A stretch of DNA of 64,000 bases from Pontibacter rufus (GCF_015694705.1 NZ_JADQDR010000013.1:62001-126000), one strand, 5' to 3'. Shown: positions 8,461-18,539, counted from the first letter of the stretch. Notes: generated from the sequence alone by a model not told the origin. Program-made: numbers and translations.

Positions 8461-8519
8461 ATTTTGCTTAATTTAATTTATACTTTGACAAACATCGAAG
8501 TATAAACCGGTTTAGATTA

Positions 8520-11030
8520 TTACTTATGTTCTACCTTGCTGGCGCCGTTAGCGTTGATGCGGGTAATACCAGGATTGCCATCATACTTTATCTGGCTGGC
8601 ACCGGAAGCTTCGGCTCGTAATTCAGAGGTAACGTATACCTCAACTACAGTCATACCAGCGGCATCAACCTCTACTTGCGTGGCCGACATCTGTCCTGCA
8701 TCTATGCTGCATGCGCCGGCTGCATTTAAATCAAATACATCCGTATGGCCCACAAATCTGCTGGCTGATGCACCGGTAATATCAGCTTTGAGGTTTTGGG
8801 TGCGTACATTAAATGCTGCTTTGGTTGCTCCCGTCAGGCTCACATCCAGGTTGTTGCTGGTGATGCCGTTTACGTCGGCTTTAATGGCGCCGCTCAGGTC
8901 TATTTCGTTGATGTTTGGCGCGGTAATCTGAATAAGGATAGGCTCCCGATCGTCGAACAGGTTAATGGTATTGTCTTCGTAGCTTATAACCAGCTCGTTG
9001 CCATTCTGCTTTATTTCCATTTTGTCCATTTCCTCGTTGCTGGCGTGCACCCGCACGCTGTAGTTACCGCCCTGCGTTAGCTGCACGTGGTAAGGGCCGC
9101 CGATGCTGATGTGCTCGAAGTTGCTATAGTTGAAGTTCCGGACGTTTTCGCTGTACGCGCTCTCATCCAGCAGCACGCTTTCGCCATCGCTAAAGGCATC
9201 TACATCCATGTTGATGTTAAAATCATCGTCATTCCGGTTATTGTCATTCTCCGTGTCGAGTGTGTCGGTGGCGCAGGTGAGGCAGGTCAGCATATCGCCT
9301 TTTACCTGCCAGGTGTTACGCGCAATCTTCTCGTGGCTGTAGTCCTGGTCGAAAGTGGCGCCGGGCAGCATGTTCACAAAGTCTTCTGTCAGCCGCAGCT
9401 TCTTGTTTTTCGGCAGCAGGAGCTTTATTTCCAAATCCTGATCACGGTAGGCAGCGCCCGGCTTAAATTCATAGCCGTTGTCGAAGCGGAGTACGGAGTC
9501 TTTCTGCACCACGCGGTAAGTTATCATGCGGGCATTGGCCTGCGCCTGCGCCTCAGTCCGGCCTTTGGCTTCTACATTCTGGATGATCTCTACATTGTCT
9601 CCGTCAGCTTCACGCACATCCACATATATGTTGTCATAATCGGTGTTGATATCGTAGGCATCCAGCGTCAGCGTTTCGTAATTGCTCACAGGTATAATTC
9701 TGTTTGTGATAACTTCGCCGGAGCGCTTAAAATTACCGGCATACGAAGCGATGCAGAGAATCAATATAAATACGCTTACCAACCATAAGCCGAACATCGA
9801 CCAGCCCACTATGGCGCGCAGAAAGAAACGTTTTGTCAGTAAACCAATGCCCAGGAACATCAGCAGAATCAAGGGAATAATGCCTACAAAGAAGCCTGCC
9901 ACCAAGCCGAGCCGGGGAAACCCCTCCAGAAACACGGAGGCCGGATAATCGCCAAAAGAAATATTCTGAGGTTCAGCAATCCACCCTAAGGTATAAAACA
10001 GAGTCGTGAGCAGGGCAATGGTGAGCCCGATGGCAAGCACCAGTAAAAACACGCCTGCCCCGATTCTGATTAACGTAATCAGGAAGGCAAGTATAGGGCC
10101 CAGTGCTCTGCCCAACCAACTGAAAATCTGGGAAATCAGGCGTACAGGCAGGAGTATAACCCTGGCAAGTGTGCTTTCCTGGCCGTTGCTGTCCTTCATG
10201 TTCAGGTTGTCTTTCAGCGTTTTTTCTATACCCGCCAGCGTTACCGGGTCGCCCTGCATCTGCATGCGTTCGGTAAGCGTAACAGCTTCAGGCACAGCTA
10301 TCCACAGCACGATGTAAGCAATCAGGCCAAAGCCACCGGCAAAAATAAGGGCCAGAAATATAATGCGGATTACAGCCACATCTACGCCGAAGTATTTGGC
10401 TATACCGGCACAAACGCCGGCCAGCTTCTTGTCCTCGGGATCGCGGAACAGCTTTTTAACAGTGGTTTCGGGCAGCAAATCATTAGGAGGCATCGAAATC
10501 CAGAGGATGATATAGACGATAACAATAAAAGCCACCGATATACCAGCTGTGAGCGGCGCAATAGCCACCAGGAAGATAAAGAACAGCCGCATCCAAACCG
10601 GGTCTACGTTCAGGTAGTTGGCTATGCCTGCACAAACACCGGCAATTACTTTGTGGGTAATATCGCGGTACAGCTTTTTAGGGCCTGTGTAAGTATGGCT
10701 TTCTGTTCGGGTGCCGGCGCCTGCTGTGGCTGTTGTGGTATAAGGAATATCATCATCCATGGGGTCGAGTACTTCAAAATCGGTTACATCGCCCATGCGA
10801 GCAATCAGGTATTGTACATCTTCCAGAGAAATAACCTGCTTGCCGGGCACCAGCCGCGCGGAGAAAATCTCTGCAATACGGTATTCGATATCGGCTATAA
10901 TTTCTTCGTGCCCTTCATAGTTGGAGAAGTAGGTTCTGATAGAGGCAAGGTAACGGCTAAGCTGCTCATATCCATCCTCTTCTATATGGAAGATGATGCC
11001 TTGCAAGTTGATGCTTATATTCTTTTTCAT
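8520..11030 (-). CDS. Membrane protein with two PspC domains and a C-terminal GIN (DUF2807) domain
   Basis: This 836-residue inner-membrane protein probably acts in envelope-stress sensing. The first ~100 residues form a soluble segment (MKKNISINLQGIIFHIEEDG). Two PspC domains follow near residues 117-175 and 188-250, each with an AGVCAGIA motif and hydrophobic helices. Then come several predicted transmembrane helices (~290-440), and a large soluble part ends in a GIN-type beta-solenoid with repeating NxxNLDVSLTGATKA-like rungs. It lies 6 bases after padR in the same direction, a pairing common in Bacteroidota where the PadR-like regulator controls the PspC protein. The ligand is unknown. 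Confidence 0.88.
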   Translation of the reverse strand: MKKNISINLQGIIFHIEEDGYEQLSRYLASIRTYFSNYEGHEEIIADIEYRIAEIFSARLVPGKQVISLEDVQYLIARMGDVTDFEVLDPMDDDIPYTTTATAGAGTRTESHTYTGPKKLYRDITHKVIAGVCAGIANYLNVDPVWMRLFFIFLVAIAPLTAGISVAFIVIVYIILWISMPPNDLLPETTVKKLFRDPEDKKLAGVCAGIAKYFGVDVAVIRIIFLALIFAGGFGLIAYIVLWIAVPEAVTLTERMQMQGDPVTLAGIEKTLKDNLNMKDSNGQESTLARVILLPVRLISQIFSWLGRALGPILAFLITLIRIGAGVFLLVLAIGLTIALLTTLFYTLGWIAEPQNISFGDYPASVFLEGFPRLGLVAGFFVGIIPLILLMFLGIGLLTKRFFLRAIVGWSMFGLWLVSVFILILCIASYAGNFKRSGEVITNRIIPVSNYETLTLDAYDINTDYDNIYVDVREADGDNVEIIQNVEAKGRTEAQAQANARMITYRVVQKDSVLRFDNGYEFKPGAAYRDQDLEIKLLLPKNKKLRLTEDFVNMLPGATFDQDYSHEKIARNTWQVKGDMLTCLTCATDTLDTENDNNRNDDDFNINMDVDAFSDGESVLLDESAYSENVRNFNYSNFEHISIGGPYHVQLTQGGNYSVRVHASNEEMDKMEIKQNGNELVISYEDNTINLFDDREPILIQITAPNINEIDLSGAIKADVNGITSNNLDVSLTGATKAAFNVRTQNLKADITGASASRFVGHTDVFDLNAAGACSIDAGQMSATQVEVDAAGMTVVEVYVTSELRAEASGASQIKYDGNPGITRINANGASKVEHK

Positions 11031-11036
11031 AATTAC

Positions 11037-11372
11037 TTAGCGTTTCTTGTTTAGGATGATATGTTCAGTAGAGGCAACCAGTTCGCGCCATGTTTCCCGG
11101 AGCTGTTCTAAGAAGACGATGCCAGTATCAGTAAGCTTATAATACTTTCGCGGCGGACCGGAGGAAGACTCTACCCAGTTGTATTCGAGAAGCGACGCGT
11201 TCTTAAGGCGGGTGAGCAGGGGGTAGAGCGTACCCTCCACAACAATCATTTTGGCTGCTGTTAGCTCCTCCAACATGTCGGACGCATATACTTCACCACG
11301 CGAGATAATCTCCAGGATGCAGAACTCCAGAATTCCCTTCCGCATCTGCACTTGTGTGTTTTCTACTTTCAT
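11037..11372 (-). CDS. PadR family transcriptional regulator
   Basis: This 111-residue winged-helix repressor of the short PadR class (PF03551) contains LEFCILEIISRGEVYASDMLEEL, the recognition segment VVEGTLYPLLTRLKNASLLEYNW, and the wing SSGPPRKYYKLTDTG. I chose the ATG at 11372 (MKVENTQVQMRKG), which matches the family N terminus. An upstream in-frame ATG at 11399 would overlap the -7 box. It forms a two-gene operon with the PspC/GIN protein. Two 9-bp direct repeats in its own promoter suggest autoregulation. Confidence 0.9.
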   Translation of the reverse strand: MKVENTQVQMRKGILEFCILEIISRGEVYASDMLEELTAAKMIVVEGTLYPLLTRLKNASLLEYNWVESSSGPPRKYYKLTDTGIVFLEQLRETWRELVASTEHIILNKKR

Positions 11373-11396
11373 GATGATTCCGTTATAATGTTGAGG

Positions 11397-11434
11397 CAAA
11401 TATATTATAAGGTACTATGTAAAGCAAGGTACTA
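11397..11434 (-). promoter_or_regulatory. padR-pspC promoter with direct repeats (possible PadR operator)
   Basis: On the minus strand TTG (11427-11425), a 20-bp spacer and TATATTTG (11404-11397) make a good Bacteroidota promoter. Two exact 9-bp copies of TAGTACCTT (11434-11426 and 11417-11409) are 17 bp apart; one overlaps the -33 TTG and the other lies in the spacer. Placement suits a repressor site. Confidence 0.55.
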
Positions 11435-11500
11435 TTGAAAATAATTACGAAACTTTTTTCTAATGGTTATCAGCACAGCAGGATTATAATGATAATTCCT

Positions 11501-11508
11501 TATTTTTG
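11501..11508 (+). promoter_or_regulatory. Putative -7 element upstream of the PorV-like gene
   Basis: TATTTTTG at 11501-11508 matches TAnnTTTG. The -33 TTG is not evident and the leader would be about 140 bases long, so confidence is low. Confidence 0.3.
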
Positions 11509-11651
11509 GACAAGATACAATTGTCCTGAAAGCTGGTAAAACACTGTGTATGATGTTTAAAGAGGACTTTAGACTGGACTTTGTTGAATAGAGCAGCCGG
11601 ATAAAGTGCAATACTGGTTTTTAAGTATGAAAAAGTTTTTATTTCTATAGT

Positions 11652-12749
11652 ATGATTAAATTCTTGATTGGCTGTGTGGTTGCAGTATGTCTGCTGCTAA
11701 GCTGGTCCGCTGTTTCCGCGCAGGTAGTCACGCCCAAGTATAGCAACGAGTTTCTGAACATCGGCGTGGGGGCACGGGCGCTGGGCATGGGCAACGTGCA
11801 GTCGGCAATTGCTGATGATGCCACAGCCGGATACTGGAACCCAGCCGGCCTGCTTCGCCTCGGTTATAAGTATAACATAGGGCTGATGCACTCAGAACTG
11901 TTTGCCGGTATCGCCAAAAACGATTTTGCCAGTTTTGCCATGCCGCTGGATTCCTCAAGTGCGCTCTCTGTTTCAGTTATCCGTTTGGGCGTGGATGATA
12001 TTGCCGACACGCGCCGCCTGCAAAACGAGTATGGCTACATTCAGTACGACAGCATCCGTTTTTTTTCGGTAGCAGATTATGCCATGCTGATCTCGTACGC
12101 CCGCCGCAGCAACCTGGTGCAGGGCCTGCGTCTGGGTGCAAGCGCCAAAATTATTTATAGAAACGTAGGCGAGTTTGCCAATGCTTATGGCTTCGGCATC
12201 GATGCCGGCGCACAGCTGGAACGCGGCAGTTGGCAGTTCGGCATTATGGCCAAAGACATCACTACCACCTTTACCGCCTGGACACACAATGTAGAAGCCT
12301 TGGAGGAAGCCTATCAGCAAACCGGCAACGGCCTGCCCGAAAGCACCGCCGAACTTACGCTGCCGCGCGTGGTGCTGGGTGTGGGCAAAACTTTTCACTT
12401 CACCGATAAATTCTCCGCGCTGCTCGCCACCGACATCGATTTTACTTTTGATGGCAAGCGCAATGTGCTGCTAAAATCGGAGGTAGTGTCGGTAGACCCG
12501 CATGCCGGTCTGGAACTGGCTTATGCCAACACCGTTTTCGTGCGCGGCGGCCTCAACAACTACCAGGAAACCATAAACTTTGATGGGGGTACCACCAGGC
12601 GCCTGCAGCCGAACTTTGGCGTGGGTATTTTAACCAATGGTTTCAACGTGGATCTGGCCCTTTCGCGGGTAAGTGGTAAAGAAAGCAATACTATCTCCGG
12701 CAATGGCGCTTCGTCCGTTATCGTGTCGCTGGGTTATTCCTTCAACTAA
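11652..12749 (+). CDS. PorV/PorQ-family outer-membrane beta-barrel protein
   Basis: This is a 365-residue outer-membrane protein of the FadL-like PorV/PorQ family associated with type IX secretion. PorV shuttles substrates from the translocon to the sortase PorU. A signal peptide (MIKFLIGCVVAVCLLLSWSAVSAQ) precedes the family hallmark NIGVGARALGMGNVQSAIADDATAGYWNPAGL near residues 35-65. The rest alternates beta strands and ends in an aromatic-rich strand (VIVSLGYSFN). It sits 22 bases upstream of a PorU2-like C25 protease, so the two likely work as a pair. Which of PorV, PorQ or a substrate-specific paralogue it is cannot be settled here. Confidence 0.82.
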   Translation: MIKFLIGCVVAVCLLLSWSAVSAQVVTPKYSNEFLNIGVGARALGMGNVQSAIADDATAGYWNPAGLLRLGYKYNIGLMHSELFAGIAKNDFASFAMPLDSSSALSVSVIRLGVDDIADTRRLQNEYGYIQYDSIRFFSVADYAMLISYARRSNLVQGLRLGASAKIIYRNVGEFANAYGFGIDAGAQLERGSWQFGIMAKDITTTFTAWTHNVEALEEAYQQTGNGLPESTAELTLPRVVLGVGKTFHFTDKFSALLATDIDFTFDGKRNVLLKSEVVSVDPHAGLELAYANTVFVRGGLNNYQETINFDGGTTRRLQPNFGVGILTNGFNVDLALSRVSGKESNTISGNGASSVIVSLGYSFN

Positions 12750-12771
12750 ATCTGTCCAGTACAAACGGCTC

Positions 12772-15700
12772 ATGCATACTATTTCAGATTACAGGCGGGT
12801 TTGGGTAGCTATACTTCTGTTCCTGAGCGGATTTGCGGCGTGGAGCGCACAGGCCCAGGGCAGTTACGGCAACGAATGGATTAACTATTCCCAATCCTAC
12901 TATAAAATAAAAGTAGCCAACAGCGGCCTGCACCGCCTGAGTTATGGTTATCTGGACAGCCTGGGGCTTTCGGGCATCAATCCGCAGCACCTGCAGCTTT
13001 TCCGCAGAGGCAGGCAAGTGGCGGTTTATGTAGCCGGAGAAGCGGATGGCAAACTGGATGTACAGGATTATCTGGAGTTTTATGGCGAGCGCAACGACGG
13101 CGCCCTGGATCGGGAGTTGTATAAAAACCCGGAACATCAGATACACCAGCTTTACAGCTTATACACCGATACAGCGGCTTATTTCCTGACCGTGAACCCT
13201 GCCGGGGGCAAACGCATGCAGGAAGTTAATCCTGTAGCAGAAGGCCGCACGCCCGAGCCCTATCAACTGCAAAAGGCCCTGTATGTAAACACCGACAGGT
13301 ATAACTATGGCAAAAATTATGGCGAAAGCCGGTTGCCCTGGATGGATGAAGGGGAGGGTTATATGTCGAATTACTCTAAAAATTCCCGCACCTATACCAT
13401 TTCAGGTATCACGAATATGGAACTGACGGGGCCGCAGCCATTTGTTACTTTCGTTACGGTAGGCGCCTACAATGAGAATCATACTTTAGATGTAAACGTC
13501 GCATCTGCCGGAGGATACAGGAAACTGGGAACTTACAAGTATGATCCCTTTAGCTTTGGAAGAGATACCCAGCCCATTACATTCTCAGAAATTAACGCAC
13601 AGGGCAAGATTACCTTACAGATAGTGCCGCTGCCTACTTCTACACAAGGCAACTCTATCAGCTTTTCATACGGCGTGGTCACCTATCCTCAGCAAACGGT
13701 ATTTACCGGCAACAGCATGTTCTTCTATACAGATTCAACCAGGTCTGATACGCCATACTATGCGTACAGCAACCTGCCCGCTACCGTGGTAGCTTATGAT
13801 GTAACGGATGCCTATAATCCTGTAAGAATAGAAGGATATGCAGCAGGAACAGGCAAGGGATTTGTGATCAACAGCGGTACTGCCACGCGCAAAATATTGC
13901 TTGCCAATACCCTCAAACCTTTCAGGCCCGCCGGATCTAAAGACGAGATAAAGTTCAGGAAAATTGCGCCGGAAGCACACAATTATATCATCATCACCAA
14001 CAAACGGCTGATGAAGCCTGCTGCGGGTTCGGGCCTGCCAGCACCAGTTGCATATGCTGCTTACCGGGCCTCCGCTGCCGGCGGCGGTTACGACACGCTC
14101 CTCATGCCTATGGATCAGATTGTGGATCAGTTTCATTACGGGGAGTTCTCTTCCAATGCTGTCCGGCACATGATGGCGTTTATAGATACGTCGCCGCGCG
14201 CCAGGCAGCTGTTTATACTTGGTAAAGGGCTCGCTTATGCCTCGGATACTTACCGATCCGTAAATGGGAAATTCAGCTTCTACCAGGTAGGTGCCCGTAA
14301 CCCGAAAGTACATGAACTTGATCTGGTGCCCACCGGCATCTCGCCATCTTCCGACATTTTTTTTACAGCCGATTTCAGGAACAACTCCTACGTGCCGCAG
14401 GTGCCCACGGGCCGCCTGGCCGCTACCAGCCCCGAGCAGATTATTAATTATTTAAACAAGGTAAAAGAATACGAAGCTCTTTCGCCGGTAGCGCCGTGGC
14501 GGAAAAACATACTGCAGTTGGGTGGCGGAAAAACAACTGGCGAAATCAACCAGATAGCGGCCTATCTGCGTGGATACAGGGAGATAGCTGAAGGGCCTTT
14601 ACTGGGAGCCACCGTCATCGAAAAGTACAGACAGAATGTGAGCGAGGTAGTGGAAACCGTAAATGTGGCGGATGAAGTAAACAATGGCGTATCGCTGATT
14701 ACTTTTTTCGGGCACAGTGCGCCCGGCATCACAGATCTGGACATTGGTTTTGCATCTGCTCCTATCAACGGGTACAAAAATAAAGGCAAATACCCGGTTA
14801 TGCTGATGAACGGGTGCAGCGCCGGCGACGCTTTTGTGCCGAACAACGTTTCTTTTGGCGAGGACTGGCTGCTGACCGCAGACAAAGGCGCGGTAGCGAT
14901 GATTGCCCATGTGGATGCCGGCTACCCGAATTTCCTGAACATGTATTCCAGTATTTTTTATGCCACTGCCTTTCAGGACTCCGCCTTTTATGGCAAACCG
15001 CTTGGCCTCGTGCAGCAGGAAACAATTAGCCGGGTACTGAAATCGACTACCAGCGATGTAGCAAAGGCGATGGTGATGGAAATGGTGTTGCAGGGCGACC
15101 CGGCTTTAACACTTTATACACCCGCAAAGCCCGATTATCTGTTTAGCGGAACCGAACTAAAGGTGGTTAACGAAGACGCTTCTACAGTAACAGCAGCATC
15201 CGAAAAGTTTAACCTTGTTCTGGAAACCGATAACCTCGGCAAAGCCATTCCTGATTCAGTGCACGTGCAGGTAAAGCGCACACTTGCCGACAATACCGTG
15301 CTCGTATTTGATTCCATCAAAGTAAAGCCTATACTTAAGAAAGGCACGATCGAGATTCCAATGCGCAACAAGGGAATTGTTGCGCTGGGGATGAATACGT
15401 TTGATGTATACCTCGACACCCCCGGCATGGTTGACGAATTTAACGAAGACAACAACATCGGGCATTTCCAGCATTATTTCCCGGCAAGCGGTTTAGTAGC
15501 ACTGCGCCCGGCAACATACGGCATTGTAAATACAAGGCAGGTAAAGCTGGTGGCGCAGGCTACGCAGGCGCAGCTCAACCAGCAGGGATATTACTTTGAG
15601 ATAGATACTACAATTGCCTTCACCAGCCCGGTAAGGCAGACAGGCATAGTTGAAAATACGCTTTTGCCGGCCTGGGAAGTAAACCTGCCGCAGGTGGGGA

Positions 15701-17805
15701 GCAATAACGACAGCACAGTATTTTACTGGAGAGCCCGCTTTCAGCATTACGCTGCCAATGAAGATACCATATGGGCTGCCAGCTCTTTCCGGTTCATCAA
15801 CGGAGGCAAAAGCGGGTGGTCGCAGAGCCATGCCGGGCAGTTTAGAGAGGTGCAGACAGAAAAAATCAACCAGACGGGAAAAGAGCACATCCAATGGGAA
15901 TTTAGCCCGGTAGTGGCCGAAGTTACTGTCAGAACAGTTGGCGGAGATATGAGATTTACAGATCCGCCTTATGGATTGTCGGTGAATGGCAGGCCTTTGC
16001 TGGAAGAATGGTGTGGCGATCCGACAAGCGCTACGCCCAAGCTGTACTTGGTTGCTATTGATAACAAAACGCTGAACACGGCGAAAGGCATTTACCCCAC
16101 GGACTTCTGCTCTCATGTGCCCGAACTCTACGAATTTATAAATTTAACCACAGCCGCCAGCCAGGCCAGATTAAAAGCCTACCTCGAAGCGGTGCCTGAA
16201 GGTTATTATGTTGCCGCTATCAGTATTAACAAAGTGCCTTTCGAAAGCTTTTCAGCCGAACTTAAAAATGCTTTTAAAAGTATAGGCTCCGGACTGATGG
16301 ACGAGTTGAAGAACGGCTACCCGTATGCGCTGGTAGGCCAGAAAGGCACGGCACCCGGAACAGCACAGGAACTCACGGCCACTGCCGACAACGCCACCCT
16401 GCCTACCGCGCAGCCTGTTTCTCTGAAAGTAACGCTGCGTTCGACGCAGCAGGCCGGTACGATTACTTCATCCGTTATCGGCCCCGCCCTGCGCTGGGAA
16501 ACATTATACCACAACATCGAAGCCAATGGCAGCGACAAGTATAAGCTGAGCATATTGGGTATAGATACTGCCGGCTATGAGCAGTTGCTGGTGGATAAGG
16601 CAGATGCAAAAGCGTACAGCCTTGCTGCCATAGATGCGCAAACTTATCCCAACCTGAAGCTGAAGGCCTTTGTATCAGACTCCGTTGCACGCACTGCGCC
16701 ACAGCTGAAGGAGTGGCTGGTATACTACGAGCCGGCGCCCGAAGGCGTCATCCGCCCTGATTTGGTGAAAGTGAGCGAACAAATGCTGACGGAGCAGGCA
16801 GGACAGGGAAGTATAAACCTGCCAATGGCTTTTCAGAACATCACCAACACCGCCTTCCCCGATTCGCTGACCGTGAACGTAACGCTGACGGGCGACAGCC
16901 GGCAGACAACAACCTCACGGTTTAAAATAAAACAGGCCGGTGCTAATGAAACAGTAACTTTTAACTATATCATGCCCACGCTTTCGCTGGATGGCAATTA
17001 TAAACTCAGCCTGTTTGTGAACCCGCGCGTGCAGCCGGAACAGCAGTATTTCAACAACATCTACGAAGTACCTTTTAAAGTGAAGTCGAAGTTGCACCCG
17101 ATTATGGATGTGGCTTTTGATGGCGTGCACATCCTGGACGGCGAGCTGGTGTCGCCGAGCCCTTTGATCAGCATTGTGCTAAAAGATGAAAACCGACAGG
17201 TGTTTCTGCAGGACCCGGCAGCCATGTCTGTTATTCTGATTGACCCCGATGGGCAGCAGCAGGAAATTTCGTTGGCCAACAACCCGCAGCAGGTGCGCTT
17301 TTACCCAGCCGATGAGAAAAATGATTTCAGGCTGGAGTATAAGCCCGAAAAACTGGCTGATGGCAGGTATACCATAGAAGTGCGCGCACGTGACGTGTCT
17401 GGAAAGGCTTCAGGGATTTCGCCGTACCGCATCAGCTTTGAGGTGATAAGCGAGGCGAGCATTACCAACTTTTACCCGTTCCCGAATCCGTTCTCAACCA
17501 AAACACAGTTTATTTTTACCCTAACAGGCAGTACCATTCCCGAGCACATGAAAATTCAGGTGATGACGGTAACGGGCAAAGTAGTGAAAGAAATTATGAA
17601 GGAGGAAATGGGGCCGCTGCGCATCGGCAACAACAAAACAGCATATGCCTGGGACGGCACCGACATGTATGGCGACAAACTGGCCAACGGCGTATACCTC
17701 TACCGCGTGGTAATGAGCCGGATAGACGAAGATATGAAGCACCGCTATACTGCCGGCGACAAATCCTTTAAAAACGGTTACGGTAAGTTGTACATTTTGA
17801 GATAG
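12772..17805 (+). CDS. Large C25 (gingipain-like) protease, probable T9SS sortase PorU2
   Basis: This 1677-residue cell-surface protein has a signal peptide (residues ~1-29), a C25 peptidase module with candidate catalytic His648 (FFGHSAPG) and Cys682 (NGCSAGD), long beta-sandwich repeats, and a C-terminal Por-type domain (FYPFPNPFSTKTQFIF...GVYLYRVVMSR). PorU proteins of this family cleave the sorting domain of T9SS cargo and attach it to A-LPS. This one is longer than classical PorU (about 1100-1200 residues) and resembles the PorU2 group. The ATG at 12772 is preferred to an upstream start inside the porV-like gene, as it alone gives a signal peptide at the N terminus. A secreted gingipain-type peptidase is the alternative. 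Confidence 0.8.
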   Translation: MHTISDYRRVWVAILLFLSGFAAWSAQAQGSYGNEWINYSQSYYKIKVANSGLHRLSYGYLDSLGLSGINPQHLQLFRRGRQVAVYVAGEADGKLDVQDYLEFYGERNDGALDRELYKNPEHQIHQLYSLYTDTAAYFLTVNPAGGKRMQEVNPVAEGRTPEPYQLQKALYVNTDRYNYGKNYGESRLPWMDEGEGYMSNYSKNSRTYTISGITNMELTGPQPFVTFVTVGAYNENHTLDVNVASAGGYRKLGTYKYDPFSFGRDTQPITFSEINAQGKITLQIVPLPTSTQGNSISFSYGVVTYPQQTVFTGNSMFFYTDSTRSDTPYYAYSNLPATVVAYDVTDAYNPVRIEGYAAGTGKGFVINSGTATRKILLANTLKPFRPAGSKDEIKFRKIAPEAHNYIIITNKRLMKPAAGSGLPAPVAYAAYRASAAGGGYDTLLMPMDQIVDQFHYGEFSSNAVRHMMAFIDTSPRARQLFILGKGLAYASDTYRSVNGKFSFYQVGARNPKVHELDLVPTGISPSSDIFFTADFRNNSYVPQVPTGRLAATSPEQIINYLNKVKEYEALSPVAPWRKNILQLGGGKTTGEINQIAAYLRGYREIAEGPLLGATVIEKYRQNVSEVVETVNVADEVNNGVSLITFFGHSAPGITDLDIGFASAPINGYKNKGKYPVMLMNGCSAGDAFVPNNVSFGEDWLLTADKGAVAMIAHVDAGYPNFLNMYSSIFYATAFQDSAFYGKPLGLVQQETISRVLKSTTSDVAKAMVMEMVLQGDPALTLYTPAKPDYLFSGTELKVVNEDASTVTAASEKFNLVLETDNLGKAIPDSVHVQVKRTLADNTVLVFDSIKVKPILKKGTIEIPMRNKGIVALGMNTFDVYLDTPGMVDEFNEDNNIGHFQHYFPASGLVALRPATYGIVNTRQVKLVAQATQAQLNQQGYYFEIDTTIAFTSPVRQTGIVENTLLPAWEVNLPQVGSNNDSTVFYWRARFQHYAANEDTIWAASSFRFINGGKSGWSQSHAGQFREVQTEKINQTGKEHIQWEFSPVVAEVTVRTVGGDMRFTDPPYGLSVNGRPLLEEWCGDPTSATPKLYLVAIDNKTLNTAKGIYPTDFCSHVPELYEFINLTTAASQARLKAYLEAVPEGYYVAAISINKVPFESFSAELKNAFKSIGSGLMDELKNGYPYALVGQKGTAPGTAQELTATADNATLPTAQPVSLKVTLRSTQQAGTITSSVIGPALRWETLYHNIEANGSDKYKLSILGIDTAGYEQLLVDKADAKAYSLAAIDAQTYPNLKLKAFVSDSVARTAPQLKEWLVYYEPAPEGVIRPDLVKVSEQMLTEQAGQGSINLPMAFQNITNTAFPDSLTVNVTLTGDSRQTTTSRFKIKQAGANETVTFNYIMPTLSLDGNYKLSLFVNPRVQPEQQYFNNIYEVPFKVKSKLHPIMDVAFDGVHILDGELVSPSPLISIVLKDENRQVFLQDPAAMSVILIDPDGQQQEISLANNPQQVRFYPADEKNDFRLEYKPEKLADGRYTIEVRARDVSGKASGISPYRISFEVISEASITNFYPFPNPFSTKTQFIFTLTGSTIPEHMKIQVMTVTGKVVKEIMKEEMGPLRIGNNKTAYAWDGTDMYGDKLANGVYLYRVVMSRIDEDMKHRYTAGDKSFKNGYGKLYILR

Positions 17806-17861
17806 CCGGAAGTTGTATGTTAAAACTTGAAGTTTGAGCCTTTAACTCTCAACTCACAAAA

Positions 17862-18347
17862 CTATTTTCGTCTCAGTTCAATGAAACTGTAGCTATACTT
17901 GTTTTTCTCGTCAGGGGCATGCTTTTCTTCGGACACCATCTGCCATTCAGCTTCTTTTAATTCAGGGAAGTAGGTATCGCCGTCAAAAGTATGATGAAGT
18001 TTTGTCAGGTAAACTGTATCTACCAACGGAAGCGCTTGTTTGTAGATTTCGGCTCCTCCTATTATGTATACCTGTTCATCCAGTGCCAGCGCTTTATCGA
18101 TAGCTTCCTGTATGGTGTGCACCACGATGCAGCCTTCCGCAGTATAATCCTGTTGCGTGGTGATAATGATGGAAGTGCGGCCGGGCAGCGGTTTGCCGAT
18201 AGATTCAAATGTTTTGCGGCCCATCAGCATCGGGTGCCCCATCGTGATTTGCTTAAAATGCTTCAGGTCGGCGGGCAGGTGCCAGATAAGCTGGTTATCT
18301 TTCCCGATAACGTTGTTTTCGTCGGTGGCAACTACAATAGCGATCAT
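17862..18347 (-). CDS. folA: Dihydrofolate reductase
   Basis: This is a 161-residue NADPH-dependent DHFR of the chromosomal type, supplying tetrahydrofolate. The signature is complete: IAIVVATDENNVIGKDNQLIWHLPADLKHFK at the N terminus, MGRKTFESIGKPLPGRTSIIIT in the cofactor loop, and YIIGGAEIYKQALP. It is convergent with the PorU2-like gene. A short spacer (17815-17860) carries reiterated AACTTGAAGTTTGAG/AACTCTCAACTC words like those at other junctions. The neighbouring fmt, also on the minus strand, uses the folate product 10-formyl-THF, a sensible but loose linkage. Confidence 0.95.
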   Translation of the reverse strand: MIAIVVATDENNVIGKDNQLIWHLPADLKHFKQITMGHPMLMGRKTFESIGKPLPGRTSIIITTQQDYTAEGCIVVHTIQEAIDKALALDEQVYIIGGAEIYKQALPLVDTVYLTKLHHTFDGDTYFPELKEAEWQMVSEEKHAPDEKNKYSYSFIELRRK

Positions 18348-18539
18348 GGTTTTGATGTGCTGATTCTTTAATGTGCTGATGAGCTCAACGGTTAAATGGT
18401 TAAATTGTTATGCTTGTCCTGATCTGGCGCAAGTGTTCAGCGCAGCGGTGACTTGAGCTATGTGTTTCAAAATGGCACCCATACTTCATAAATCACAATC
18501 ATACTATACAAGCATAAAACGAATAGCCAGAACAGTTAT

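Larger units (their letters stand above)
8166..8519. other. Intergenic region between cca and the PspC/GIN gene
   Basis: This 354-base spacer has no convincing gene. It holds a REP-like element (8236-8273), a hairpin with an 8-bp GC-rich stem (8418-8425 with 8453-8460) followed by ATTTTG that may act as a terminator, and a perfect inverted pair of the iterated 9-mer, TTTATACTT at 8477 and AAGTATAAA at 8498. Confidence 0.6.

Noticed and set aside
9087-9788. Long plus-strand frame opposite the PspC/GIN gene
   Set aside because: The minus-strand gene explains the region fully; the opposite frame gives a Val/Ile-rich sequence typical of shadow frames.
12673-12771. 33-residue N-terminal extension of the PorU2-like protein
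   Set aside because: It overlaps the porV-like gene and would bury the signal peptide.
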